The position numbers and the translations under genes are program-made. A stretch of 64,000 nt of DNA. Source: Azonexus sp. Its GTDB lineage: Bacteria > Pseudomonadota > Gammaproteobacteria > Burkholderiales > Rhodocyclaceae. The stretch spans positions 1 through 64,000 of the forward strand of contig JAUYEI010000066.1 in NCBI GenBank assembly GCA_030691385.1, in the 5' to 3' direction. Below, one piece after another: positions 43,545 through 53,041 of the stretch (positions are counted from its first letter, which is position 1; the number at the start of each line of letters is the position of its first letter). The notes beneath the pieces are model-generated. The model saw nothing but the letters and a program-made list of their open reading frames with translations. It searched no databases and was not told the origin of the DNA.

Positions 43545-45317
43545 GTGACGCAAAACTCAAGCTCGGCCTATTCCAACAGCCAGATTTATCGCCGCCTGCT
43601 GACCTGGGTCCGGCCGCACTGGCGCGTTTTTGCCCTGGGCGTGCTCGGCATGGTGATGACCGCAGCGACCGAACCACTGTTCCCGGTGCTCATGAAGCAT
43701 CTGCTCGACAGCGGTTTCGTCGCCAAGGACGAGAAGGACATCATCCTGATTCCGGCTGCGATGATCGGCATCTTCATCATTCGCGGCATTTCGACCTATG
43801 TCAGTGGCTACTCGATGGCCTGGGTCGCCGCCAAGGTCGTGCTCGATCTGCGCCAGGCCATGTTCCGGCGCCTGCTCTCCCTGCCGACCAAGTTCTACGA
43901 CGACCAGTCCACCGGCACCCTGATTTCCAAGGTGGCCTACGACGTGACCAACGTCACCCAGGCCGCCACCGGCGTGCTGACCACCGTCATCCGCGACACC
44001 CTGACCATCCTCGGCCTGCTCGGCTTCCTGCTTTATCTCGACTGGAAACTGACGCTGATTGCCCTGACCGTCGGCCCGGTCATCCTGGGTGTCATCAAGA
44101 TTTTCAGCAAGCGCCTGCGGGCGGCCAGCCGCTCGGGCTATTCGGCCATGGGACTGATCACCCACATCCTCGAAGAAGCCGTCGGCGCGCACAAGGTCGT
44201 CAAGATCTTCGGCGGCCAGAAATACGAAGCGGCCCGTTTCGACGGGGCGACCAACGTCTACCGCCGGGCGACCATGCGCGAGGCCGCCGCCGCCGCGGCC
44301 ACCGTACCGCTGACCCAGGTCGCCGCCGCGACCTCGGTGGCCATCATCACCTACATCGCCCTGCGCCAGTCGGCCGGGCCGAACGGCACCACGGTCGGCG
44401 AGTTCCTCTCCTTCGTCACGGCCCTGCTCATGCTGCTCGCCCCGGTCAAACGCCTGACCGACGTCAGCAATCCGCTGCAGCGCGGCCTCGCCGCCGCCGA
44501 AAGCGTCTTCCAGGTGCTCGACGAAATGCCGGAGGACGACACCGGCGGCGTTGAACTGCAGCGGGCCAGCGGCCACCTCAAGTTCGACCAGGTCAATTTC
44601 AGCTACCCGGGCACCAGCCGGCCGGCGCTCGAAGACATCAACCTCGACATCCTGCCGGGCCAGACGGTGGCCCTGGTCGGCGCCTCGGGCAGCGGCAAGA
44701 CGACGATGGCGGCGCTCATCCCGCGCTTCTATCACCTGACCACCGGCCGTCTGCTGCTCGATGGCCACCACGTCGACGAACTCAAGCTCGAAAGCCTGCG
44801 CAACAACATCGCGCTGGTCAGTCAGGATGTCGTGCTGTGCAACGACACCGTCCGCGCCAACATCGCCTACGGTTTCGCCGGCCAGTCCACCGAAGAAGAA
44901 ATCATCGCCGCCGCCAAGGCGGCGAACGCCTGGGAATTCATCGGCCAGATGGACAAGGGCCTGGATACCGAAGTCGGCGAAAACGGCGTCAAACTCTCCG
45001 GTGGCCAGCGCCAGCGCCTCGCCATCGCCCGCGCCTTCCTCAAGAACGCCCCGATCCTCATCCTCGACGAAGCCACCTCTGCCCTCGACACCGAATCCGA
45101 ACGCCTGATCCAGGCCGCCCTCGATACCTTGATCGTCGGCCGCACCACCATCGTCATCGCCCACCGTTTGTCTACCATCGAACGCGCCGACCTGATCGTC
45201 GTGCTCGAACAAGGCCGCATCGTCGAACGTGGTCGCCATGGCGAACTGCTGGCGCAGGATGGTGTTTATGCCAAATTGCAGCGTATCCAGCGTGAATCGG
45301 TTACCGCCGAAGGATAG
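43545..45317 (+). CDS. msbA: Lipid A export ABC transporter MsbA
   Basis: ABC exporter: ALVGASGSGKTTMAALIPRFY; LSGGQRQRLAIARAFLKNAPILILDEATSALD. Confidence 0.94.
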   Translation: MTQNSSSAYSNSQIYRRLLTWVRPHWRVFALGVLGMVMTAATEPLFPVLMKHLLDSGFVAKDEKDIILIPAAMIGIFIIRGISTYVSGYSMAWVAAKVVLDLRQAMFRRLLSLPTKFYDDQSTGTLISKVAYDVTNVTQAATGVLTTVIRDTLTILGLLGFLLYLDWKLTLIALTVGPVILGVIKIFSKRLRAASRSGYSAMGLITHILEEAVGAHKVVKIFGGQKYEAARFDGATNVYRRATMREAAAAAATVPLTQVAAATSVAIITYIALRQSAGPNGTTVGEFLSFVTALLMLLAPVKRLTDVSNPLQRGLAAAESVFQVLDEMPEDDTGGVELQRASGHLKFDQVNFSYPGTSRPALEDINLDILPGQTVALVGASGSGKTTMAALIPRFYHLTTGRLLLDGHHVDELKLESLRNNIALVSQDVVLCNDTVRANIAYGFAGQSTEEEIIAAAKAANAWEFIGQMDKGLDTEVGENGVKLSGGQRQRLAIARAFLKNAPILILDEATSALDTESERLIQAALDTLIVGRTTIVIAHRLSTIERADLIVVLEQGRIVERGRHGELLAQDGVYAKLQRIQRESVTAEG

Positions 45318-45324
45318 GCTCCTG

Positions 45325-46125
45325 ATGAAAGCTCAAAAATCTATGATGTCGGACCAGCAAAGCTCTTCAGTTAAGCCCGTAAATGAATTGGTTGATGCGG
45401 TATTTGTACTTTCCGTCAAAACTTTGTCAGCGCGCATCCAGCATATCGAATCAGAACTGGCCAGAAAGGGAATCGTCTTTTCGTTCATGTTCGAGCACGA
45501 TGCGGCCGAATTGAGCGAGGATAGGCTGACTGAAATATTTGGGCCTTCCGAGATGAAGCTGACCCATAAGTCGTTGGTCATGAAGAATATACAGGTCTGG
45601 AAAAACTCGGTAGCTCAAGGCTATGAGCGGGTTCTGGTATTTGAGGACGACGCCGTGCTTGGCGATAATTTCATGGCAGGTTTTACTGAGGCCATGGTTG
45701 CTGTCGAGAAGTTGCCGCCGGGCTGGCTAGTCTTTCTTGGCGGACTGGATACCAAGGTGCCTGACAGTTATTTCCTGGCGCCCGGCCCTCTGGTCGAGTT
45801 GCCGATCGCGACGACCGAGGCGTGCGTTTATGACAAGCAAGCCATGCTGCGCCGGTTGAACTGGCTGGAAAGTAACAAGGTGACGTTGTCGGTCGATCAC
45901 CTGATGAGGCATATCGATGCGGTCATGAGGTCGCCTCAGTATTGGCTACGCCAGCCGATCGTGGAGCAGGGCAGTGTTATAGGGGTGTTTGACAGCTTGC
46001 TTGATGGCGGTCGCCAGAAGCACGGGCGGACATTCAACGTGCTGCGCAATCGCTGGAACAAGTTTCGCCGTCGCCGTCTGCGGGAGTGGCTGGTCAAACT
46101 CAAGTCGCTGGTCCACCAGGACTAG
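45325..46125 (+). CDS. Glycosyltransferase family 25 (LPS)
   Basis: VLSVKTLSARIQHIESELARKGI; RVLVFEDDAVLGDNF. Confidence 0.85.
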   Translation: MKAQKSMMSDQQSSSVKPVNELVDAVFVLSVKTLSARIQHIESELARKGIVFSFMFEHDAAELSEDRLTEIFGPSEMKLTHKSLVMKNIQVWKNSVAQGYERVLVFEDDAVLGDNFMAGFTEAMVAVEKLPPGWLVFLGGLDTKVPDSYFLAPGPLVELPIATTEACVYDKQAMLRRLNWLESNKVTLSVDHLMRHIDAVMRSPQYWLRQPIVEQGSVIGVFDSLLDGGRQKHGRTFNVLRNRWNKFRRRRLREWLVKLKSLVHQD

Positions 46126-46155
46126 GCGCTTCTCAATTGCGTTACTGGAAACGAC

Positions 46156-47379
46156 ATGAAATTCTTTGGCAAGTCCTACGATAGTCACGCCGTGGCATGC
46201 GTTTTGATGAGCATTGTCGGAATCTCGGTGCTCTTTTCGCCGCCCGTCATGAACCTCGCGGCGCTCCTGTTGCTCGCGGTCATCCTGAGTTCGGGGGAAC
46301 TGCGCCAGTCTTTGCGGGCCACCTGGCGGCTGCCAATGGTGAAATTTCTTCTGCTTTTCTACGCCATCATGATCGTTGGCACGGCGTATAGCATTGCCCC
46401 GAAAGAGGTCGCCGTGCGCATGGCTATCGGTTGGAGCAAGCTGTTGCTGGTTCCGATTGGTTTGTCCCTGTTTGCTGACACCCGCTGGAAGTCCCGTTTC
46501 CTGAAGGCTTTCGTTGGCGTGCTTACTGTCTGTGCAGTGGTTTCCTTTGGTTTGTGGTTGTTGGAGATCGACCTGCCAGTGGCAAGTCGCGAACGCGGCG
46601 TCTTCCTCCGCAATCATGCGACGCAAGGGATGGCCTTTGCTGTTGGTGCCTTCAGTGCCTTTGTTCTTGCCGTGGAGAGCGGGGCTGGCCGTTTGAGGCG
46701 CCTGTATGTGCTGTGTGCTCTGCTGCTGCTCGCCAATATTGCGCTGGTAACGACGGGTCGCAGCGGATATCTGGTGGCGATGGTGTGCGCTGTTGGGGCC
46801 GTGTCTGGCTATGTTTTTTTCGGCCAGCGCCGTCTTGGAACTCGGGGAATCGTCGGGGCCGTGCTGCTGGTCATCGGTGTTGCCGGCATCCTGCTCTTGG
46901 CACCGACTTCCCGTGAGCGCATGCTGCAAGGCGTACAGGAAGTCGAGAACTACGATCAGGCGAAGGAAGTCACCTCGATGGGTATTCGCGTAATTTTCTG
47001 GAAAAACACCATCGAAATGATCCAGGCCCAACCCTTGCTGGGTTACGGTACCGGCGCTTTCGGGACTGCCTATGATCGCAAGGTTGCCGGGAAAACGGGA
47101 GTCGCTGCTACGTCGGCCGGCGATCCGCACAATCAGTACATGAAAATCATGGCCGAGAATGGCGTAGTTGCCCTGCTGGTCTTTCTGGGTTTTCTTGTTG
47201 CTGCGGCTCGCCAGCGGTGTGCCGCGCCATGGCGTCTGCTCGGGCTATGCGTGCTGGCTTCGTGGTGTGCGACCAGCCTTTTCAACTCGCATTTTTCGAC
47301 CTTCAATGAAGGCAACTTCATCTACGCCTGGCTGGGGATCATGCTGGCACCACCAGTAGTCGGCGCCGAATCAGTTTAG
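46156..47379 (+). CDS. O-antigen ligase-like membrane protein
   Basis: Polytopic; RSGYLVAMVCAVGAV; PHNQYMKIMAENGVVALLVFLGFL Wzy_C pattern. Confidence 0.85.
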   Translation: MKFFGKSYDSHAVACVLMSIVGISVLFSPPVMNLAALLLLAVILSSGELRQSLRATWRLPMVKFLLLFYAIMIVGTAYSIAPKEVAVRMAIGWSKLLLVPIGLSLFADTRWKSRFLKAFVGVLTVCAVVSFGLWLLEIDLPVASRERGVFLRNHATQGMAFAVGAFSAFVLAVESGAGRLRRLYVLCALLLLANIALVTTGRSGYLVAMVCAVGAVSGYVFFGQRRLGTRGIVGAVLLVIGVAGILLLAPTSRERMLQGVQEVENYDQAKEVTSMGIRVIFWKNTIEMIQAQPLLGYGTGAFGTAYDRKVAGKTGVAATSAGDPHNQYMKIMAENGVVALLVFLGFLVAAARQRCAAPWRLLGLCVLASWCATSLFNSHFSTFNEGNFIYAWLGIMLAPPVVGAESV

Positions 47380-48485
47380 GCGGCCAGCGCTTCCCGGGCG
47401 GCCTCGACGACCTGCTCGACGCTGATGTCTTGCAGGCATTTGCTGACACTGTCGAGATGGCGGTCGCAACCTTCCAACAGGCAGGGAACGCAGTCGCCGG
47501 GACCTTGAATCAGCCAGACATTTCCCTGCTGTTTGCTGCCGACAAATGGCCAGGGGCTTTCGTGGGGGGGGTAGTCTTTTGGCCACGGCCCCCATTTGAC
47601 CGGATTCGACGGCCCGAACAGGGCAAGCGTCGGGATGCCGATGGCTGCGGCGAGGTGGGTGACTGCCGTGTCGGGGCCGACAAACAGCCTCGCCTGTTTC
47701 AGCAATTCCGCTGTTTCTGCCAACGATAGCTGGCCCGCGAGGCAACGACAACCTTCCGGCACCTTGGTGGCGATATCTTGAACATAGGCCGCTTCGCTTG
47801 GGTCGCCACTGCCGGTCAGCAAGACGTCGAGATTTTGTTGTCTGAGCCATGAAACAAGCGCAATCCACTTGCCGCTATCCCACATCTTGTAGCGAAATTT
47901 TGGATTGGGGTGGATGACCACGTAGTTCTTGATTCCATCCAGGCCCAGTTCCTTCAACCGCTCAAGCCAGTTGTCGGAGATGACCCGAGGTGACTGAACA
48001 TGGCTGATTGCCGGGATGCCCAAAGCTTCAGCAAGCCGCAATCCCATGGTGACGGTGTGCGTATTGAGGTTGTCGAACGGGACTGCGATATCAAGCAGGT
48101 GTCGCTTGAACCATGAGGCTTCTTCACCGGTAACGAAGCCGACCGTCCTGGCCGAAGCGGCCCAGGCAAATATCCGTGCCCTGTCGCTTGGGGTTGCTGC
48201 CACGGCCAGGTCGTAGCGTCGCCAGACACGAGCCAATTGGGCAGTTTTCTCGCGCCACCCGACACGTTGCGGAAAGATCAGGATCTGGTCGACATCAGGG
48301 TTGCCTTCAAGGATGCCTTGCGTGCCTGGCAGGACGAGAAAGTCGAGGCGTATTTCCGGCCAGGCTGTCTTCAATGAATGGGCCAGAGGTGTGGCCAGCA
48401 AAACATCGCCGATCCGCTGGGTACATACCAACAAGACATTACGGGGGTGACAGGCTGAAGGCTGGGAGGGAATGGCGGCGGACAA
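47376..48485 (-). CDS. ADP-heptose:LPS heptosyltransferase family (GT9)
   Basis: VLLVCTQRIGDVLLATPLAHSLKTAWPE; FVGPDTAVTHLAAAIGIPTLALFG. Confidence 0.92.
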   Translation of the reverse strand: MSAAIPSQPSACHPRNVLLVCTQRIGDVLLATPLAHSLKTAWPEIRLDFLVLPGTQGILEGNPDVDQILIFPQRVGWREKTAQLARVWRRYDLAVAATPSDRARIFAWAASARTVGFVTGEEASWFKRHLLDIAVPFDNLNTHTVTMGLRLAEALGIPAISHVQSPRVISDNWLERLKELGLDGIKNYVVIHPNPKFRYKMWDSGKWIALVSWLRQQNLDVLLTGSGDPSEAAYVQDIATKVPEGCRCLAGQLSLAETAELLKQARLFVGPDTAVTHLAAAIGIPTLALFGPSNPVKWGPWPKDYPPHESPWPFVGSKQQGNVWLIQGPGDCVPCLLEGCDRHLDSVSKCLQDISVEQVVEAAREALAA

Positions 48486-48625
48486 GAGTGGGAATGATCG
48501 GCAACGGTAAAGAATTTATAATACACCGCCCACCTGGCCGACCTGAATTGAAGAAGCTGCGGGAGCGCATCAATTGAACCGTCTCTGTGCTTGTCGGGGA
48601 CTCCGTCCGTATTGAAAAGGCCTGC

Positions 48626-49372
48626 ATGAAACTCTCCGTCGTTGTCATCACGAAAAATGAAGCGCATTGCATAGGCGACTGTTTGCGCTCCGTTGCGTTC
48701 GCCGATGAAGTGATCGTCCTGGATTCAGGGAGCAGCGATGGGACCGTGGAGATTTGCCGGGGACTCGGGGCTCGCGTCGAAATCACCGATTGGCCAGGCT
48801 TCGGAGTGCAGAAGAATCGTGCGCTCGATTATGCCAGCGGGGATTGGGTGCTATCGCTCGATGCCGACGAGACAGTCAGTGAGGCCTTGCGCGATGAAAT
48901 TCTCAAGGTTATGGAATCCGGGAAATTCGAGGTTTACGCCCTGCCTCGCCTGTCTTCCTATCTCGGGCGTCCGATGCGTCATTCGGGCTGGTGGCCAGAC
49001 CATGTCGTGCGTCTTTTTCGGCGCGGCAGCGCCAGATTTTCGCCGGATCTGGTCCACGAAAAACTGGTGTTTACACGGCCCTCTGGGCGTTTGCGTGCCC
49101 ACCTCGAACATGAGGCTTTCACCAGTCTTGAGGAAGTGATCGACAAGATCAACCGCTATTCCAGTGCCGGCGCGGAGATGGCGCGGCAGCGCGGGCAGGA
49201 GTCGTCACTGGGGTTGGCTGTGGTGAAGGGGCTGGTTGCCTTTCTCCGGACCTATGTCATCCGCGCAGGATTTCTCGATGGCCGCGAGGGCTTCATGCTG
49301 GCAGTCTCCAATGCCGAAGGAACTTATTATCGGCAACTGAAGCTCGTGCTCCTGAACGACAAGAGAGCATGA
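48626..49372 (+). CDS. Glycosyltransferase family 2 (WaaE/KdtX-like)
   Basis: MKLSVVVITKNEAHCIGDCLRSVAFADEVIVLDSGSSDGTVEI. Confidence 0.92.
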   Translation: MKLSVVVITKNEAHCIGDCLRSVAFADEVIVLDSGSSDGTVEICRGLGARVEITDWPGFGVQKNRALDYASGDWVLSLDADETVSEALRDEILKVMESGKFEVYALPRLSSYLGRPMRHSGWWPDHVVRLFRRGSARFSPDLVHEKLVFTRPSGRLRAHLEHEAFTSLEEVIDKINRYSSAGAEMARQRGQESSLGLAVVKGLVAFLRTYVIRAGFLDGREGFMLAVSNAEGTYYRQLKLVLLNDKRA

Positions 49373-50232
49373 GATTTTCCGTCATCGTCACCACCTACAA
49401 CCGGCCGGATGCCTTGCAAGCCGTGTTGCGCTCGCTGGCGGTGCAGGTAGACAAGGCGTTTGAAGTCCTGGTCGCCGATGACGGCTCGCGTGACGAGACG
49501 GCATTGGCCATTGCCGAGGTGGCGCGGGACTTCCCGGTGCCATTGGTCCATCTCTGGCAGGAAGACGACGGGTTTCGTGCTGCGGCGGCACGCAATCTGG
49601 CAGTGGCGGCAAGCCGGGGCGATTACCTCGTATTCGTCGATGGCGATTGCGTGCTGCCTCCCGATTTTGTCGCGCGACATCGGGCGCTGGCTGAGCCGGG
49701 CTGGTTCGTCGCCGGAAACCGTGTTTTGCTCAGCCAGGATTTCACGGCCAAAGTGCTGCAAACGCCGCTTGTCGAGTTGCATGGCGACAGCCGGTTGAGC
49801 TGGCTGGGCCGTCGGTTTTCCGGGGCGATCAATCGCTGGTTGCCGCTCTGTTTCGTGCCGGGGCATGGCTGGCGCAAGCGGCAGCCGCAACGCTGGCAAG
49901 GCGCGCGGACCTGCAATCTGGCGATGTGGCGGTCCGATTTCGATGCCATCAACGGGTTTGACGAGGCTTTCCAGGGTTGGGGTCATGAGGATGCCGACCT
50001 CGCCATCCGCTTGCTGCGTGCCGGCGTGCAACGCAAGGACGGGCGCTTTGCGACGGCCGTCCTGCATCTCTGGCACCGCGAGAACGACCGCAGCAATCTG
50101 GCCGAGAATGAACGCCGGCTGGCAGAGATCCTGGCGGCCGACCGGCGACGTGCGGCGGTCGGTATCGACACCTACGATGCCGAACGGGTCAGCGCGGCCG
50201 TAATTCAGAAATTTGGCAAAATTTCCGGTTGA
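49369..50232 (+). CDS. Glycosyltransferase family 2 with galactosyltransferase-like C-terminus
   Basis: FSVIVTTYNRPDALQAVLRSLAVQ; GFDEAFQGWGHEDADLAIRLLRAG. Confidence 0.92.
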   Translation: MRFSVIVTTYNRPDALQAVLRSLAVQVDKAFEVLVADDGSRDETALAIAEVARDFPVPLVHLWQEDDGFRAAAARNLAVAASRGDYLVFVDGDCVLPPDFVARHRALAEPGWFVAGNRVLLSQDFTAKVLQTPLVELHGDSRLSWLGRRFSGAINRWLPLCFVPGHGWRKRQPQRWQGARTCNLAMWRSDFDAINGFDEAFQGWGHEDADLAIRLLRAGVQRKDGRFATAVLHLWHRENDRSNLAENERRLAEILAADRRRAAVGIDTYDAERVSAAVIQKFGKISG

Positions 50233-50241
50233 CCGTGGGAT
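50203..50241 (-). repeat. CACGGTCAACCGG dispersed motif (GT2/polA convergent junction)
   Basis: attcagaaatttggcaaaatttccggttgaccgtgggat. Confidence 0.87.
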
Positions 50242-50254
50242 TGATCCAAAAGCC

Positions 50255-53038
50255 TTAGTGCGCCGCTTCCCAGTTAGGTCCGACGCCAACTTCGACGACC
50301 AGCGGCACCTTGAGCTCGGCGACCTGACTCATCAGGCGGGGCAGGTGGGTGCGGATTTCCATCAGTTCGTCGTCCGGCACTTCGAGCAGCAGTTCGTCAT
50401 GCACTTGGAGCACCAGCTTTGATTTCAGCCCCGATTTTTCCAGCCAGTTCTGCACGGCGATCATCGCCAGCTTGATCAGGTCGGCAGCCGTGCCCTGCAT
50501 CGGCGCGTTGATCGCGGCGCGCTCTGCCCCCTGGCGGCGGTTGCCGTTGCTCGAACGGATTTCGGGGAACCACAGGCGGCGGCCGAAGGCGGTTTCGACG
50601 TAGCCTTTCTGCCGCGCCATTTCCCGTGCCTCTTCCATGTAGCGGGCGACGCCGGGGTAGCGGGCGAAATAGCGGTCGATGTAGTTTTGCGCCGCGCTGC
50701 GCTCCAGCCCGAGCTGGCGGGCCAGGCCGAAGGCGCTCATGCCGTAGATCAGGCCGAAATTGATGCTCTTGGCGACGCGACGCTGGTCGGGGCCGACTTC
50801 GAGCGGCGTGACACCGAAGATTTCGCCGGCGGTCGCGCGGTGCACGTCCTCGCCGTGGGAGAAAGCGTGGAGCAAGCCTTCATCGCCGGAGAGGTGGGCC
50901 ATGATGCGCAGCTCGATTTGCGAGTAGTCGGCCGAAACGATGCTGCTGTCCGGCGGGGCAATGAAGGCGGTGCGGATTTTCCGGCCTTCCTCGCTGCGCA
51001 CCGGGATGTTCTGCAGATTGGGATCAGTCGAGGCAAGGCGCCCCGTGGCAACGGAGGCCTGAGAGAAGTGAGTATGCACTCTCCCGGTATGCGGATTGAC
51101 CATGCGCGGCAGCTTGTCGGTGTAGGTGCCCTTGAGCTTGGACAGGCTGCGATGTTCGAGCAGCAGCTTGGGCAACGGGTAGTCGAGGGCCAGTTCGGAG
51201 AGCACCTCCTCGTCGGTGGAGGGGCCACCGGACGGGGTTTTTTTCTTGATTGGCAGGCCCTGCTTTTCGAACAGGATATCGGCCAATTGCTTGGGCGAGG
51301 CGAGGTTGAAGGGCTGGCCGGCCAGTTCGTAAGCCTGCGCTTCGAGGGCCATGATCTTCTGGCCCATCTCGTGGCTTTGCCGGCTCAGCACATCGGCGTC
51401 GATCAGGATGCCATTGCGCTCGATCTGCCAGATGACCTGGCGGGCCGGCATTTCGATGTCGTGGTAGATGCGCGACAGGCCGGGTTCGTCGGCGAATTGC
51501 GGGTGCAGCATATTGTGCACGCGCAGGGTGACGTCGGCGTCTTCGGCGGCGTAGGTGGCGGCGCGTTCGATGTCGACCTGATCGAAGCTGATCTGCTTGG
51601 CGCCCTTGCCGCACAGGTCTTCGTAGGCGATGGTGGCGAGGCCGAGGTGGCGGGTGCATAGCTGGCCGAGGTCGTGGCCCTTGTCGGACTCGATGACGTA
51701 GCTTTGCAACATGGTGTCGTGCGCGATGCCGGCCAGCGTGATGCCGTGATTGGCGAAAACGTGTTGGTCGTACTTGGCGTTTTGCAGCACTTTTTTCCGG
51801 TTGACCCTAGGGCCAGCCGTTGATTCTGTGGTCGTGGATAGCCAGGGTTTGAGCTTTTCCAGCACTTCATCGCGTGGCAATTGGTCGGCGACGCCGGGGG
51901 CGGTGTGGGCGAGCGGGATGTAGCAGGCTTCGCCCGGTTTGACCGACAGCGAAATGCCGACGATGCGGGCGGCGAAGGAGTCGAGGCTGGTCGTTTCGGT
52001 GTCGAGCGCCGTCAGCTCGGCAGCCTCGATTTTGGCCAGCCAGGCATCGAATTGCGGCCAGCTCAGGACGGTTTCGTAGTTTCGCGGAAGATTGGCTCCT
52101 CCCCCTTCAAGGGGGAGGCTGGGAGGGGGATGGGTGGCGGTTCCGCTGCCTGACCCATCCCCGCCCCGGCCCTCCCCTTGAAGGGGAGGGGGTGGGGCGT
52201 CCAGTTCGCCCAGCCATGAGCGGAACTGGTAGCGGGTATAGAGCTCGCGCAGCGTGGCGACATCGGGCGGCGTGGCGTTCAGCGTGGCCGGTGCCGGCAA
52301 ATTCGAAAGATCGCAGGCGACGGTGACCAGCTTTTTCCCCAACGGCAAAAAGCCAAGGTGATCGCGCAGGTTCTGGCCGACGACGCCGCCGATTTCGTCG
52401 GCATGGGCGACGATCGCGTCGAGCGAGCCGTATTGGGCCAGCCACTTGAGAGCAGTCTTTGGTCCGCATTTGGCGACGCCGGGTACGCCATCGACCGTGT
52501 CGCCCACCAGCGCCAGATAATCGACGATCTTGTCCGGCGGCACGCCGAACTTGGCTTCGACGCCGGCTTCGTCGAGCAGCTCGTTGCTCATCGTGTTGTA
52601 CCAGCGGACGAGCGGATTGACCAGTTGGGTCAGATCCTTGTCGCCGGTCGAAATCAGCGTATTTATCCCGTCCACCGCGGCATTCGTCGCCAGCGTGCCG
52701 ATCACGTCGTCGGCTTCGACGCCATCGACCATCAGCAGCGGCCAGCCAGCGGCCTTGATGGCGGCGTGCAGCGGCTCGATCTGGCCGACCATTTCGGGCG
52801 GCATCGGCGGGCGGTGGGCCTTGTATTCCGGATACCAGTCATCGCGGAAGGTCTTGCCCTTGGCATCGAAGACGACGGCCTTGTAGTCTGCCTTGTAGTC
52901 GCTCTCGAGACGACGTAGCATGTTCAGAACGCCGTAGATGGCGCCCGTCGGCTCGCCGGCCTTGTTGCGCAAGTCGGGCAGGGCGTGGAAAGCGCGATAG
53001 AGATAGGACGAACCGTCCACCAACAACAAGAGAGGCAT
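50255..53038 (-). CDS. polA: DNA polymerase I
   Basis: 5' nuclease (LLLVDGSSYLYRAFHALPDLRNKAGEPTGAIYGV), 3'-5' exo (ALDTETTSLD), polymerase (DYSQIELRIMAHLSGDEGL; LQVHDELLLE). Confidence 0.97.
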   Translation of the reverse strand: MPLLLLVDGSSYLYRAFHALPDLRNKAGEPTGAIYGVLNMLRRLESDYKADYKAVVFDAKGKTFRDDWYPEYKAHRPPMPPEMVGQIEPLHAAIKAAGWPLLMVDGVEADDVIGTLATNAAVDGINTLISTGDKDLTQLVNPLVRWYNTMSNELLDEAGVEAKFGVPPDKIVDYLALVGDTVDGVPGVAKCGPKTALKWLAQYGSLDAIVAHADEIGGVVGQNLRDHLGFLPLGKKLVTVACDLSNLPAPATLNATPPDVATLRELYTRYQFRSWLGELDAPPPPLQGEGRGGDGSGSGTATHPPPSLPLEGGGANLPRNYETVLSWPQFDAWLAKIEAAELTALDTETTSLDSFAARIVGISLSVKPGEACYIPLAHTAPGVADQLPRDEVLEKLKPWLSTTTESTAGPRVNRKKVLQNAKYDQHVFANHGITLAGIAHDTMLQSYVIESDKGHDLGQLCTRHLGLATIAYEDLCGKGAKQISFDQVDIERAATYAAEDADVTLRVHNMLHPQFADEPGLSRIYHDIEMPARQVIWQIERNGILIDADVLSRQSHEMGQKIMALEAQAYELAGQPFNLASPKQLADILFEKQGLPIKKKTPSGGPSTDEEVLSELALDYPLPKLLLEHRSLSKLKGTYTDKLPRMVNPHTGRVHTHFSQASVATGRLASTDPNLQNIPVRSEEGRKIRTAFIAPPDSSIVSADYSQIELRIMAHLSGDEGLLHAFSHGEDVHRATAGEIFGVTPLEVGPDQRRVAKSINFGLIYGMSAFGLARQLGLERSAAQNYIDRYFARYPGVARYMEEAREMARQKGYVETAFGRRLWFPEIRSSNGNRRQGAERAAINAPMQGTAADLIKLAMIAVQNWLEKSGLKSKLVLQVHDELLLEVPDDELMEIRTHLPRLMSQVAELKVPLVVEVGVGPNWEAAH
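51789..51811 (-). repeat. CACGGTCAACCGG dispersed motif (in polA, partial)
   Basis: acttttttccggttgaccctagg. Confidence 0.6.
52094..52199. repeat. REP/BIME-like inverted pair of palindromes inside polA
   Basis: CCTCCCCCTTCAAGGGGGAGG (52098-52118) and CCCTCCCCTTGAAGGGGAGGG (52170-52190), flanked by GGATGGGT/ACCCATCC. Confidence 0.9.
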
Positions 53039-53041
53039 AAA

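Noticed and set aside
43557-45239. 560-aa ORF antisense to msbA
   Set aside because: High-GC antisense shadow of a well-conserved gene; low-complexity G/D/V-rich translation.
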